Assembly (NCBI RefSeq): GCF_025151535.1
Contig: NZ_CP102288.1
Coordinates: forward strand, 439,501-503,500
Direction: 5' to 3'
Length of the DNA stretch: 64,000 nt
Origin: Segatella copri DSM 18205
GTDB lineage: Bacteria > Bacteroidota > Bacteroidia > Bacteroidales > Bacteroidaceae
Both the position numbers and the translations under genes were made by a program. Position 1 is the stretch's first letter. Every line of letters begins with the position of its first letter. The notes below the pieces were generated by a model. That model was not told the origin of the DNA, searched no databases, and was given only the letters and a program-made list of their open reading frames with translations. This document shows positions 26,670-35,010 of this stretch, piece by piece.

Positions 26670-27266
26670 ATGAGAAAACTCAATAATATGACAGACGAAG
26701 AGTTGGCCCTGGCTTATGTCGGGGGCGACAACAGAGCCTTTGACCTGTTGCTTTCACGCAACGAGGTGAAACTGTTCTCTTACATCCTTTTCGTGGTTCA
26801 CGATGAGGATCTGGCGAATGATATCTTCCAGGAGACATTCGTGAAGGCAATCAGTCGTTTACATGCTGGCCAGTATTCCAGTTCGGGCAAATTTATTTCG
26901 TGGTTAATGCGCATAGCGCATAATGTCATCATCGACGGTTATCGCAGTCAGTGTGTGTTCCGCATGGTAGAACAGGGGAACGGTAATGATCTTTCCTGTC
27001 TGCAAGGCGAAGATTTTCAGGCAGACTGTGCTGAGCAGGAGATGGTACGCAAACAGGTGCTCCGTGATGTGAAGAAACTGGTAGACTTTCTGCCGGCTCC
27101 ACAACGCGAAGTGGTTTATATGCGTTTTTATCAGCAGATGTCTTTCAAGGACATAGCCGAGTGTACCAATGTGAGCATCAATACGAGTCTGGGAAGAATG
27201 CGTTATGCGCTCCTTAACCTCCGCAAGATGGCTAAGGAGCACAATATCTATCTGAATCTTGATTAG
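26670..27266 (+). CDS. ECF-type RNA polymerase sigma factor
   Basis: 198 residues. Sigma region 2 (about 22-88) includes DEDLANDIFQETFVKAI, the core-binding and -10 recognition helices. Region 4 (about 140-188) includes LPAPQREVVYMRFYQQMSFK then DIAECTNVSINTSLGRMRYA, the helix-turn-helix. A Met at codon 7 (MTDEEL) is an equally good start. No anti-sigma/FecR gene or SusC with an N-terminal signalling domain is adjacent, so this is an orphan ECF rather than a PUL switch. Its stop overlaps the stop of rpe by 4 bp on the opposite strand. A plain housekeeping promoter precedes it. Confidence 0.92.
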   Translation: MRKLNNMTDEELALAYVGGDNRAFDLLLSRNEVKLFSYILFVVHDEDLANDIFQETFVKAISRLHAGQYSSSGKFISWLMRIAHNVIIDGYRSQCVFRMVEQGNGNDLSCLQGEDFQADCAEQEMVRKQVLRDVKKLVDFLPAPQREVVYMRFYQQMSFKDIAECTNVSINTSLGRMRYALLNLRKMAKEHNIYLNLD

Positions 27267-27916
27267 TGGAGTTCTTTCAAGGCATGGATGGTAGCATAAG
27301 GGTCTGTGCTCTTGAATACATAACTTCCGCTTACCAGCACGTCTACTCCGGCTTTCACCAGTCTTGGAGCAGTTTCTGCCTGCACACCGCCATCTACCTC
27401 GATGAGTGCCTGGCTTCCGCTCTCTTTGATGAGCTGGCGCAGACGGCCTATCTTCTTGATGGTGTTCTCGATGAATTTCTGTCCGCCGAAGCCTGGGTTA
27501 ACGCTCATCAAAAGTACCATGTCTACATCGCAGATGATGTCTTCCAGCACACATACCGGGGTAGAAGGGTTGAGGGTAACTCCTGCCTTCATGCCTGCTG
27601 CATGAATCTGCTGGATGGTGCGGTGCAGATGGGTGCAGGTCTCGTAGTGCACGTTCATCATCATGGCACCGAGCTTGGCAGTCTGCTCAATGTAATTTTC
27701 CGGGTGCTGTATCATAAAGTGGACGTCGAGGGGCTTGGTGCACACCTTGCTCACGGCTTCTATCACAGGGAAGCCGAACGAGATGTTGGGCACGAAGACA
27801 CCATCCATCACATCGAGGTGGAGCCAGTCGGCCTCACTCTTGTTAATCATCTCTATATCACTCTTCAGGTCAATGAAGTTGGCTGAGAGCAATGAAGGGG
27901 ATACCATTGTTTTCAT
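27263..27916 (-). CDS. rpe: Ribulose-phosphate 3-epimerase
   Basis: 217 residues, the normal size. It interconverts ribulose-5-phosphate and xylulose-5-phosphate in the pentose phosphate pathway. Family features: SLLSANFIDLKSDIE at the start with the catalytic region, WLHLDVMDGVFVPNISFG (metal-binding His and Asp), DVHFMIQHPENYI, MSVNPGFGGQKFI and EVDGGVQAETAP (second catalytic Asp). The start at 27916 gives MKTMVSPSLLSA; an internal Met at codon 4 is also possible. It converges on the sigma factor gene with a 4-bp overlap. Confidence 0.95.
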   Translation of the reverse strand: MKTMVSPSLLSANFIDLKSDIEMINKSEADWLHLDVMDGVFVPNISFGFPVIEAVSKVCTKPLDVHFMIQHPENYIEQTAKLGAMMMNVHYETCTHLHRTIQQIHAAGMKAGVTLNPSTPVCVLEDIICDVDMVLLMSVNPGFGGQKFIENTIKKIGRLRQLIKESGSQALIEVDGGVQAETAPRLVKAGVDVLVSGSYVFKSTDPYATIHALKELH

Positions 27917-27933
27917 CTTTCTTCTTCTTTTAG

Positions 27934-28152
27934 TTAGGATAGCACACCTTTAGCTTCCCATTTTGCACCATAGTATGATAGGAGTAGGCTATCTGCTTGA
28001 TGAAGTAGATGGTCTGAGCCGAAGGTCTCATTTTCTTTGGTGTAAATACTTGCTTCATAGGCGTGAATCTTTTTATTTGAATAATACTTCTTGTTATTTG
28101 TTTTTAGAACGGGCATGTCTTGAGGATAAGTTTTCCTCTTTCCGTAACCTGT
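27934..28152 (-). other. Short open frame of uncertain status upstream of rpe
   Basis: A minus-strand frame stays open from about 28152 to 27934. The only ATG (28116) gives 60 residues ending AKWEAKGVLS, but the frame is open and protein-like for a dozen codons before it (GYGKRKTYPQD). It stops 17 bp before the rpe start. No family is recognised and no TAnnTTTG promoter precedes it. It could be a small real gene or the tail of a decayed one. The rest of 28153-28320 shows nothing beyond AT-rich sequence. Confidence 0.25.
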
Positions 28153-28322
28153 TCTCTAAATAAATAACGGCGTATTGGGAAATTTATTACATTCCGGCGA
28201 ATTTTTTTTTCTTTCTCCCTATATATAATAATGTATAGTGGAGAAAACGTGAGACGAAAGTGGGGAAAAAGGGGCTCTGGATGATAAAATAGTGTTAAAT
28301 CTCAAAATTTCTCGACAAAAAG

Positions 28323-28353
28323 TTTGTAGTTTAAAAGAAAAACTGTACTTTTG
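28323..28353 (+). promoter_or_regulatory. Promoter of the tryptophan operon
   Basis: TTTG (28323-28326), a 19-bp spacer, TACTTTTG (28346-28353). Transcription would start near 28360, about 87 nt before the leader peptide. Confidence 0.75.
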
Positions 28354-28446
28354 CAGTAGAAATGAAGAACGAAGGAGAATCTTTTCGTTAAAAAGAAAGA
28401 AATGTCTCGTTTTTGGTAGTAACAAACAATTAAAAGAAAAAGCAAT

Positions 28447-28506
28447 ATGAATACATTCGTATCTACATCATGGTGGTGGCGTAACTCAAGATTCCAGAAG
28501 TCGTGA
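28447..28506 (+). CDS. trpL: trp operon leader peptide
   Basis: A 19-residue open frame, MNTFVSTSWWWRNSRFQKS, with three consecutive Trp codons (28471-28479). It lies between the trp promoter and an intrinsic terminator that precedes trpD. This is the layout of ribosome-mediated attenuation: when charged tRNA-Trp is scarce, ribosomes stall at the Trp codons and the terminator is avoided. I could not identify a convincing competing antiterminator stem by eye, so the exact RNA switch is unproven. The frame is too short for ordinary gene callers. Confidence 0.88.
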   Translation: MNTFVSTSWWWRNSRFQKS

Positions 28507-28545
28507 GTCGAGACGCCGTATGTGGATGTGAACAACATAATATAC

Positions 28546-28586
28546 TAGGGGCCTGCCGTAACTTACGACAGGCTCCTTTTCTTTTA
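28546..28586 (+). terminator. trp attenuator
   Basis: GGGGCCTGCCGTAA / TTACGACAGGCTCC (one C-A mismatch and one G-T pair) is followed by TTTTCTTTT, 40 bp after the leader peptide stop and 41 bp before trpD. Confidence 0.8.
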
Positions 28587-28626
28587 CAACGAAAAATAAA
28601 AACAAAAAATATAGGAGATATTAACT

Positions 28627-29631
28627 ATGGAAATGAAGGACATTTTGAACAGAATGTTGAACCACGAGGAACTTTCCCGTGAGGAAACCCGAGACATCAT
28701 TGTAGGAATCACCAAGAGTGAATTTCCTGAGGAACAGATTACAGCCCTGCTCACCGGTTTGCAGATGAGAGGCGTAACGGTAGATGAACTGCTCGGTTTC
28801 CGTGACGGAATTCTTGCCACAGGCGTGCCAGCCATCCTGGATTGCGACCGCTACATTGACGTGGTGGGAACCGGTGGCGACCGCAAGAACACCTTTAACA
28901 TTTCTACTACTTCCTGCTTCGTTATTGCGGGTGCGGGTTACAAGGTGGCAAAGCACGGCAACTATGCGGCTACTTCGGTGAGCGGTGCCAGCAACGTCAT
29001 CAAGAACCATGGTGTTCAGTTTACCGATGATATAGATAAGCTGAACCGCAGCATCAACGAGGCAGGCATCGTTTATCTTCATGCCCAGCTCTTCGCCAAG
29101 GCAATGAAGTTTGTAGGTCCTATCCGCAAGGTTTTGCAGTTTCCTACCGTGTTCAACTTGTTAGGTCCTCTTGTTAATCCTAGTCAGCCTAAGTGCCAGT
29201 TGCTGGGTGTTGCCAATCTCGACCAGATGCGCCTTTACAATCAGGTTTACCAGAAACTAGGCATTGATTTCGGCATTGTTAACAGCATCGACGGATATGA
29301 TGAAATTTCACTCACCAGCGACTTCAAGGTAACCACCAACAACTATGAGAAGATCTTCAAGCCTCAGGATCTCGGTTTCGAGATAGCCAAACCGGAAGAG
29401 GTACGAGGCGGAGCAACCGAGGAAGAGGCTAAGGACATCTTTGATGCAGTGCTTGAAAACCGTGCCCTCCCAGCCCAGAAGAACATCGTTCTCGCCAATG
29501 CAGCCTTCGGCATCCAGGTGATGGAGAAGGGTCAGAAGAGCATTGAGGAATGCGTGGAGATAGCAAGAGAGAGCATTGACTCGGGTAAGGCGCTCGCTAC
29601 CTTCAAGAAGTTCGTAGAGATCAACAGTTAA
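28627..29631 (+). CDS. trpD: Anthranilate phosphoribosyltransferase
   Basis: 334 residues, typical. It transfers the phosphoribosyl group of PRPP to anthranilate, the second step of Trp synthesis. The PRPP-binding signature VVGTGGDRKNTFNIST (about 79-94) and KHGNYAATSVSGASN (about 110-124) are intact, as is the FNLLGPLVNP motif. It is the first structural gene of the operon, directly behind the attenuator. A Met at codon 3 (MKDIL) is an alternative start. Confidence 0.97.
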   Translation: MEMKDILNRMLNHEELSREETRDIIVGITKSEFPEEQITALLTGLQMRGVTVDELLGFRDGILATGVPAILDCDRYIDVVGTGGDRKNTFNISTTSCFVIAGAGYKVAKHGNYAATSVSGASNVIKNHGVQFTDDIDKLNRSINEAGIVYLHAQLFAKAMKFVGPIRKVLQFPTVFNLLGPLVNPSQPKCQLLGVANLDQMRLYNQVYQKLGIDFGIVNSIDGYDEISLTSDFKVTTNNYEKIFKPQDLGFEIAKPEEVRGGATEEEAKDIFDAVLENRALPAQKNIVLANAAFGIQVMEKGQKSIEECVEIARESIDSGKALATFKKFVEINS

Positions 29632-29700
29632 AGGTAAAAAGGGCTTTTAAAAGTAAAAAGGTAAAAGGGTAAAAAGGTAAAAAGAGCCTTAACCCCTTTT
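29632..29700 (+). repeat. GTAAAAAGG-type simple repeat in the trpD-trpC spacer
   Basis: At least five degenerate copies of GTAAAAAGG begin directly after the trpD stop. The same words fill the trpF-trpA spacer (31319-31371). The spacer also carries a C-rich stretch and a small hairpin (CAGCGATtccATCGCTG). Confidence 0.6.
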
Positions 29701-29779
29701 TCCCCCTTTGTCCCCCCGTTCCCAGCGATTCCATCGCTGGTCTCCCAAGTCTTTGTCTTAAATAAAAAAAAAGAAAAAA

Positions 29780-30586
29780 ATGGCTGATATTTTAGAGGAA
29801 ATTGTGGCTCATAAAAGAATCGAGATTGAGCAGCGCAAGCGCTTTATCCAGCCACGGCAGATGATAACCCTCACCGAGCAGAAAATGCAGGAAGATGGGG
29901 GAAAGGTGCCGGGCGGAAGCATGAAGGAGTCGTTGATGAACTCGGAGACGGGAATCATCGCTGAATTCAAGCGCAAATCGCCTTCCAAGGGCTGGATCAA
30001 ACAGGAAGGTAAGCCGAGCATCATCCCGTTCGCCTACCAGCAGAACGGAGCCTCGGCGCTCAGCATCCTCACCGACATTGATTACTTCGGAGGATATGAT
30101 GAGTATATTCAGGAGGCGCGCCATGTGGGCGTTACCCTACCTATCTTATATAAGAACTTCGTGGTAGAGGAATACCAGCTGCTGCAGGCGAGATACTGCG
30201 GAGCTTCTGCCGTGCTGCTCATTGCGGCCTGCCTGACCAAGGAGGAGTGTAAGCAACTCATGAACATGGCACACCAGCTGGGCATGGAGGTACTGCTCGA
30301 GATGCATAATGAGCGCGACTTCGAGTATGCTGAACTGGAACCGGATATGTACGGCATCAACAACCGAAATCTCGGAACCTTCTTTACGGATGTGGAGAAC
30401 AGCTTCAGATTGGCAGAGAAACTTCCGAAGGATGTGTGCAGGGTGAGCGAGAGTGGCATCTCCAACCCGCAGACGGTTCTCCGGTTGAGAGAAGAAGGCG
30501 GCTTCAGAGGTTTCCTGATGGGCGAACAGTTCATGAAACAGACAGACCCGGGCGTAGCGCTTGCAGAATTTATTTCTAAATTATAG
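29780..30586 (+). CDS. trpC: Indole-3-glycerol-phosphate synthase
   Basis: 268 residues, a stand-alone TrpC. It closes the indole ring from CdRP. Markers: ILEEIVAHKRIEIEQRK at the start, IIAEFKRKSPSKGWI (about 54-69, phosphate-binding and catalytic Lys), GASALSILTDIDYFGG (about 89-104), LYKNFVVEEYQLLQARYCGA (about 120-140), EMHNERDFEYAE and YGINNRNLGTF (about 190-200). The active-site residues expected of the family are present. Confidence 0.97.
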   Translation: MADILEEIVAHKRIEIEQRKRFIQPRQMITLTEQKMQEDGGKVPGGSMKESLMNSETGIIAEFKRKSPSKGWIKQEGKPSIIPFAYQQNGASALSILTDIDYFGGYDEYIQEARHVGVTLPILYKNFVVEEYQLLQARYCGASAVLLIAACLTKEECKQLMNMAHQLGMEVLLEMHNERDFEYAELEPDMYGINNRNLGTFFTDVENSFRLAEKLPKDVCRVSESGISNPQTVLRLREEGGFRGFLMGEQFMKQTDPGVALAEFISKL

Positions 30587-30603
30587 GATTGTTTGCTCCT
30601 AAC

Positions 30604-30690
30604 GCCCTGAAAGGGCAGAAGCTCCTAGCCCAGGGCATCGCCCTGGGTATAAAGGCAATCAGCAAGGCGCCCTGTAAGGGCAAAAGCTTT
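30604..30690 (+). repeat. GC-rich palindromic element in the trpC-trpF spacer
   Basis: ccctgaaagggcagaagctc then ctagcccagggcatcgccct forms two short hairpins, and a partial second copy follows (gcgccctgtaagggcaaaag). A relative lies at 5135-5205. It looks like a dispersed, REP-like intergenic repeat. Confidence 0.6.
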
Positions 30691-30714
30691 AATGAAGAAT
30701 AAACAATAAAGAAA

Positions 30715-31335
30715 ATGTTAGTAAAGGTTTGTGGAATGCGTGAACCTGGTAATGTAAAGCAGGTTGCGCAACTCGGCGTTGATATGATGGGATTTATCTT
30801 CTATCCTAAGTCTCCACGGTATGCCAGTCATGTGGTGGCTCGCTCTGATGCTGACCGCAATGTGTGCCGAGTGGGAGTCTTCGTGAATGATTCCATTTCC
30901 AATATGTTGGATAAGATTCATTCATTCTCTCTGAATGCGGTGCAGATGCATGGAAGCGAGAGCAGGGAACTGTGTGAGCAGCTGCGTGCAGCAAAGGGGA
31001 ATATGAAGATAATCAAAGCCATTAGTGTTTCCACTGCTGGGGACATTCAGAAATATAAGGAGTATGTAGGCGCTGTTGACTACTTCCTTTTCGACACCAA
31101 ATGTAAGACGGTGGGCGGAAGTGGTCAGCAGTTTGACTGGCAGGTACTGGATGAATATGATGGCGATGTTCCATTCCTGTTGAGTGGCGGCATCGGTCCG
31201 GAAGATGCTTCCCGCATCCTGTCTTTCCATCATCCCCGATGCGTAGGAATCGACCTCAACTCCAGGTTTGAGATAGAACCGGGACTGAAGGATGTAGAGA
31301 AACTCAAGGAATTCCTTTTAAAGGTAAAAAGGTAA
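30715..31335 (+). CDS. trpF: Phosphoribosylanthranilate isomerase
   Basis: 206 residues. It isomerises PRA to CdRP. Typical motifs: LVKVCGMREPGNV (catalytic Cys near 7), DMMGFIFYPKSPR, VGVFVND, VQMHGSES, DYFLFDTK and FLLSGGIGPEDA (catalytic Asp in FDTK near 126). The last residues (LLKVKR) and the stop are encoded by the start of the GTAAAAAGG repeat that fills the next spacer. Confidence 0.96.
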   Translation: MLVKVCGMREPGNVKQVAQLGVDMMGFIFYPKSPRYASHVVARSDADRNVCRVGVFVNDSISNMLDKIHSFSLNAVQMHGSESRELCEQLRAAKGNMKIIKAISVSTAGDIQKYKEYVGAVDYFLFDTKCKTVGGSGQQFDWQVLDEYDGDVPFLLSGGIGPEDASRILSFHHPRCVGIDLNSRFEIEPGLKDVEKLKEFLLKVKR

Positions 31336-31371
31336 AAAAGTAAAAAGGTAAAAAATAAAAAAGTAAAAAAA
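31319..31371 (+). repeat. GTAAAAAGG-type simple repeat overlapping the trpF end
   Basis: Six to seven degenerate GTAAAAA(G) units begin within the last five codons of trpF and run to the trpA start. The A-rich run also serves as the translation initiation region of trpA. Confidence 0.65.
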
Positions 31372-32148
31372 ATGAATAAGATAAATGCATTATTTGCAAA
31401 CAATAAAGACCGCAAGCTTTTGAGCTTGTATTTCTGCGCCGGATGCCCAACTTTGGAAGGTACCGGAGATGTAATTAAGGCGATGGAGCGCAAGGGGATA
31501 GATATGATTGAGGTAGGAATCCCTTTCAGTGATCCGTTGGCTGATGGTCCTGTTATCCAGAGTGCCGGAACCGTGGCTCTGAAGAACGGAATGACGGTGA
31601 AGAAACTCTTCGCTCAGTTGAAGGAAATCAAGAATGAAGTGCAGCTTCCACTCGTGCTGATGGGATACCTGAACCCTATCATGCACTACGGCATTGAGGC
31701 TTTCTTCAAGAGCTGCGTAGAGAGCGGAGTGAGCGGTACCATCATCCCAGACCTTCCTTTTGATGATTATCTGAAGGTGGTGAACCCCATTGCCGACAAG
31801 TATGACATCCGTGTCATCATGATGATTACCCCTGAAACCAGTGAGGAGCGCATCCGTTTCATCGATGAGCATACCGATGGATTCATCTACATGGTCAGTT
31901 CGGCAAGTATCACGGGCGCCCAGAGCAGTTTCGGCGATGCCAAGCTGGCTTATTTCAACCACATCAACGGCATGAACCTGCGCAACCCACGCATGATTGG
32001 TTTCGGCATCAGCAACAAGCAGACCCTTACCAGTGCGCAGGATAATGCGGCGGGAGCCATCATCGGTAGCAAGTTTGTAACCCTGCTCAATGAAACCGGT
32101 GATCCGGATAAGGCTTTAGATGGGCTTTTTGAGTGCCTCGAAAAGTAG
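31372..32148 (+). CDS. trpA: Tryptophan synthase alpha chain
   Basis: 258 residues. It cleaves indole-3-glycerol phosphate to indole and G3P and channels indole to TrpB. Motifs: LLSLYFCAGCPTLEGT, DMIEVGIPFSDPLADGPVIQ (catalytic Glu near 47 and Asp near 58), GTIIPDLPFDDY, FIYMVSSASITGAQ and GFGISNKQT. trpA precedes trpB here, whereas many bacteria have trpB before trpA. Confidence 0.97.
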   Translation: MNKINALFANNKDRKLLSLYFCAGCPTLEGTGDVIKAMERKGIDMIEVGIPFSDPLADGPVIQSAGTVALKNGMTVKKLFAQLKEIKNEVQLPLVLMGYLNPIMHYGIEAFFKSCVESGVSGTIIPDLPFDDYLKVVNPIADKYDIRVIMMITPETSEERIRFIDEHTDGFIYMVSSASITGAQSSFGDAKLAYFNHINGMNLRNPRMIGFGISNKQTLTSAQDNAAGAIIGSKFVTLLNETGDPDKALDGLFECLEK

Positions 32149-32225
32149 TTGATAGTTAACAGCGGCTTCGCTGTATAGCAGGCTTGCTCTATAAACTATA
32201 AATAATAAATTATAAACTAAGTATT
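32149..32225 (+). repeat. TAGTTAACAGCGGCTTCGCTG-type AT-rich spacer element
   Basis: Right after the trpA stop: gatagttaacagcggcttcg with a small hairpin (CGGCTTCGCTG), then ATAAACTATAAATAATAAAT. Similar elements lie at 33426-33535, 34973-35010, 37770-37867 and 38423-38460. Confidence 0.5.
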
Positions 32226-33425
32226 ATGTATCAAGTTGACGAAAAAGGATTTTTTGGAAAATTCGGAGGAGCGTATGTTCCTGAGATATTATATAAATGT
32301 GTAACCGAGTTGCAGCAGGCTTACAAGCCAATCATTGAGAGCGAGGAGTTCAAGAAGGAATACCGTGCGCTGCTGAAAGATTATGTGGGCCGTCCTTCAC
32401 CTCTTTATTATGCCAAGCGCATGAGCGAGAAGTACGGATGCCAGCTCTATCTGAAGCGCGAGGACCTGAACCATACCGGTGCACACAAAATTAACAACAC
32501 CATCGGTCAGATTCTCATGGCCAAGAAGATGGGCAAGACCCGCATCATTGCCGAAACCGGAGCCGGACAGCACGGTGTGGCTACAGCTACGGTATGCGCT
32601 CTGATGAACATGAAGTGTGAGATTTTCATGGGTGCCACCGATGTGGAACGCCAGCATACCAACGTAGAGCGTATGAAGATGCTGGGAGCCAAGGTGAACC
32701 CTGTGCGCACCGGCAACATGACGCTGAGCGATGCCTGCTCTGAGGCCATACGCGACTGGTGCTGCCACCCACAGGATACCTTCTACATCGTAGGTTCTAC
32801 CATGGGTCCGCACCCTTATCCAGACATTGTTGCCAAGATGCAGAGCGTAATAAGCGAAGAACTGAAATGGCAGCTTGAGGAGAAGATAGGCCGCAACTAT
32901 CCTGATTACCTCATCGCCTGCGTGGGTGGCGGAAGCAACGCTGCCGGAACCATCTACCACTACATTGATGATGACCGCGTGAAGATATATCTGGCTGAGG
33001 CTGCCGGACACGGAATAGATACCGATTATACCGCTGCCACCATGCACTGCGGCACAGAAGGCATCATCCACGGAGCACGCACCCTCGTGATGCAGACCGA
33101 GGACGGACAGATTGAGGAAGCCTTCACCATCAGTGCCGGTCTCGACTATCCGGGCATCGGCCCTATGCACGCCGACCTTGCCACATCGGGCAGGAGCCAT
33201 GTGCTCGCCATTAAGGACGATGAGGCCATCTACGCCGGTTACGAGCTCACCCGCATGGAGGGCATCATTCCGGCTATTGAGAGTGCACACGCCGTGGCAG
33301 CCCTGAAGAAGATGAAGTTCAAGAAGGATGATGTGGTGGTGCTCACCGTATCAGGCCGTGGCGACAAGGATGTAGAAACCTATCTCGCGCACAAGGAAAT
33401 GGCGGGAGAGTACGGAAATTTTTAA
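32226..33425 (+). CDS. trpB: Tryptophan synthase beta chain
   Basis: 399 residues, canonical TrpB1. It condenses indole with L-serine using PLP. The PLP-lysine motif is REDLNHTGAHKINNTIGQ (Lys near 92); other motifs are ETGAGQHGVATA, CVGGGSNAAGTIY (phosphate-binding Gly loop) and TVSGRGDKD near the C-terminus. It starts YQVDEKGFFGKFGGAYVPE, the conserved N-terminus. Confidence 0.98.
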   Translation: MYQVDEKGFFGKFGGAYVPEILYKCVTELQQAYKPIIESEEFKKEYRALLKDYVGRPSPLYYAKRMSEKYGCQLYLKREDLNHTGAHKINNTIGQILMAKKMGKTRIIAETGAGQHGVATATVCALMNMKCEIFMGATDVERQHTNVERMKMLGAKVNPVRTGNMTLSDACSEAIRDWCCHPQDTFYIVGSTMGPHPYPDIVAKMQSVISEELKWQLEEKIGRNYPDYLIACVGGGSNAAGTIYHYIDDDRVKIYLAEAAGHGIDTDYTAATMHCGTEGIIHGARTLVMQTEDGQIEEAFTISAGLDYPGIGPMHADLATSGRSHVLAIKDDEAIYAGYELTRMEGIIPAIESAHAVAALKKMKFKKDDVVVLTVSGRGDKDVETYLAHKEMAGEYGNF

Positions 33426-33535
33426 ATAGTTAATAGTTTATAGTTAACAGAGACTGCGCCGTTGAGCACGATTGTTAAAGTGGTTCATGCTATAAACTGT
33501 AAGCTGTAAACTATATACAGTAAATTATAAATTAA
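33426..33535 (+). repeat. TAGTTTATAGTTAACAG-type AT-rich spacer element in trpB-trpE
   Basis: After the trpB stop: aatagttaatagtttatagt then taacag, a short GC-rich centre (gactgcgccgttgagc), then ctataaactgtaagctgtaa. It is related to the spacers at 32149 and 37770. Confidence 0.5.
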
Positions 33536-34972
33536 ATGAAGTTTAATTACAAGACAGTTACCCGCAAGATTCTCGCCGACCTCTATACGCCGGTGGGAGT
33601 CTACATGCGACTGAGAGATATTTATCCGCAGTCGGCTTTGATGGAGAGTTCCGACTATCATGGCTCCGAGAATTCGCGCTCCTTCATCGGTGTGCATCCG
33701 CTGGCAAGCATCGCCGTGAGTCATGGTGAGGTCATCAAGACCTATCCCGACGGAAGAGTAGAGAAAGAGCTGCTTCCTGCCTTCGGCGCCGGTCAGGGCG
33801 AGGAGTGCAAACTCGCCATCTCAAAGAGTATCAACGACTTCATCTCTTCCTTCCATGTAGAGGGCGAGAGCAAGGAGTTCTGCGGACTCTACGGATTCAC
33901 CACCTTCAATGCGGTGAGATATTTTGAGAACATCCCTGTCAAGGATACTACCATGGAGAAGAATGATGCGCCCGATATCTATTACATCATGTATAAGGAC
34001 ATCATCGTCTTCGACCATTTCAACAACACCATGGAGCTCATTGCGCTCCAGGAAAGTGAAGATCCTCACTCTTCACTTCCAGAGCTCGACGAACTGCTCA
34101 AGGCGGTGAACAAGGCAAATGTGAAGCCTTACGATTTCCACCCGGTAGGCGATACCACCTCTACGCTCACCGATGAGGAGCACAAGGCGAATATACGCCG
34201 TTGCATACAGCACTGTTTGCGCGGAGATGTATTCCAGATTGTGGTGAGCCGCCGCTTCGTACAGAAATATGAGGGCGATGATTTCAAACTCTACCGTGCG
34301 TTGCGCAGCATCAACCCTTCGCCTTACCTCTTCTATTTCGACTTCGGCGGTTTCCGCATCTTCGGTTCTTCGCCTGAAACCCATAACCGCATCGTGGGCA
34401 ACAAGGCGTTCATTGACCCGATTGCCGGAACCACCCGACGCACAGGAGATATGGAGCAGGACCGCAAGGCTGCCGAATTCCTGCGCAACGACCCGAAGGA
34501 GAATGCCGAGCACGTTATGCTGGTAGACCTGGCGCGCAATGATCTGAGCCGCAATTGTCATGGGGTGAAAGTAGATTTCTACAAGGACATGCAGTTCTAC
34601 AGTCATGTTATCCATCTCGTGAGCCGTGTGAGTGGAGAGTTGGATGAGCATGCCGACCACATCAAGGAGTTTATTGATACCTTCCCTGCCGGCACGCTGA
34701 GCGGTGCGCCTAAGGTGAGAGCGATGCAGATTATATCAAAGCTGGAGCCTCACAACCGCGGTGCCTACGGAGGCTGTATCGGCTTCATCGGTCTGAACGG
34801 CGACCTGAATCAGGCCATCGTGATACGTACCTTCATTAGCCGAAACGGCGAGCTCTGGTTCCAGGCGGGTAGTGGAGTAGTGGCAAAGAGCAATGATGAG
34901 TATGAGCTAGAAGAGTGTAACAACAAGCTCGGTGCACTGACCAAGGCGATTCACATTGCAGAGAAGCTCTAA
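33536..34972 (+). CDS. trpE: Anthranilate synthase component I
   Basis: 478 residues. It converts chorismate plus ammonia to anthranilate. The N-terminal Trp-binding region contains SALMESSDYHGSENSRSFIG, the LLES-type feedback motif. The chorismate-binding domain (about 215-475) contains VFQIVVSRRF, GSSPETHNRI, DPIAGTTRRTG, AEHVMLVDLARNDL, FPAGTLSGAPKVRA and FQAGSGVVAKS. It pairs with trpG 38 bp downstream. It is fifth-from-first in transcription although it catalyses the first pathway step. Confidence 0.97.
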   Translation: MKFNYKTVTRKILADLYTPVGVYMRLRDIYPQSALMESSDYHGSENSRSFIGVHPLASIAVSHGEVIKTYPDGRVEKELLPAFGAGQGEECKLAISKSINDFISSFHVEGESKEFCGLYGFTTFNAVRYFENIPVKDTTMEKNDAPDIYYIMYKDIIVFDHFNNTMELIALQESEDPHSSLPELDELLKAVNKANVKPYDFHPVGDTTSTLTDEEHKANIRRCIQHCLRGDVFQIVVSRRFVQKYEGDDFKLYRALRSINPSPYLFYFDFGGFRIFGSSPETHNRIVGNKAFIDPIAGTTRRTGDMEQDRKAAEFLRNDPKENAEHVMLVDLARNDLSRNCHGVKVDFYKDMQFYSHVIHLVSRVSGELDEHADHIKEFIDTFPAGTLSGAPKVRAMQIISKLEPHNRGAYGGCIGFIGLNGDLNQAIVIRTFISRNGELWFQAGSGVVAKSNDEYELEECNNKLGALTKAIHIAEKL

Positions 34973-35010
34973 TTTAACATTTAACACTTAACATTTAACA
35001 TTGACAAAAG

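Noticed and set aside
32397..33290. A 297-codon minus-strand open frame over trpB
   Set aside because: Antisense shadow of trpB, which has complete catalytic motifs.
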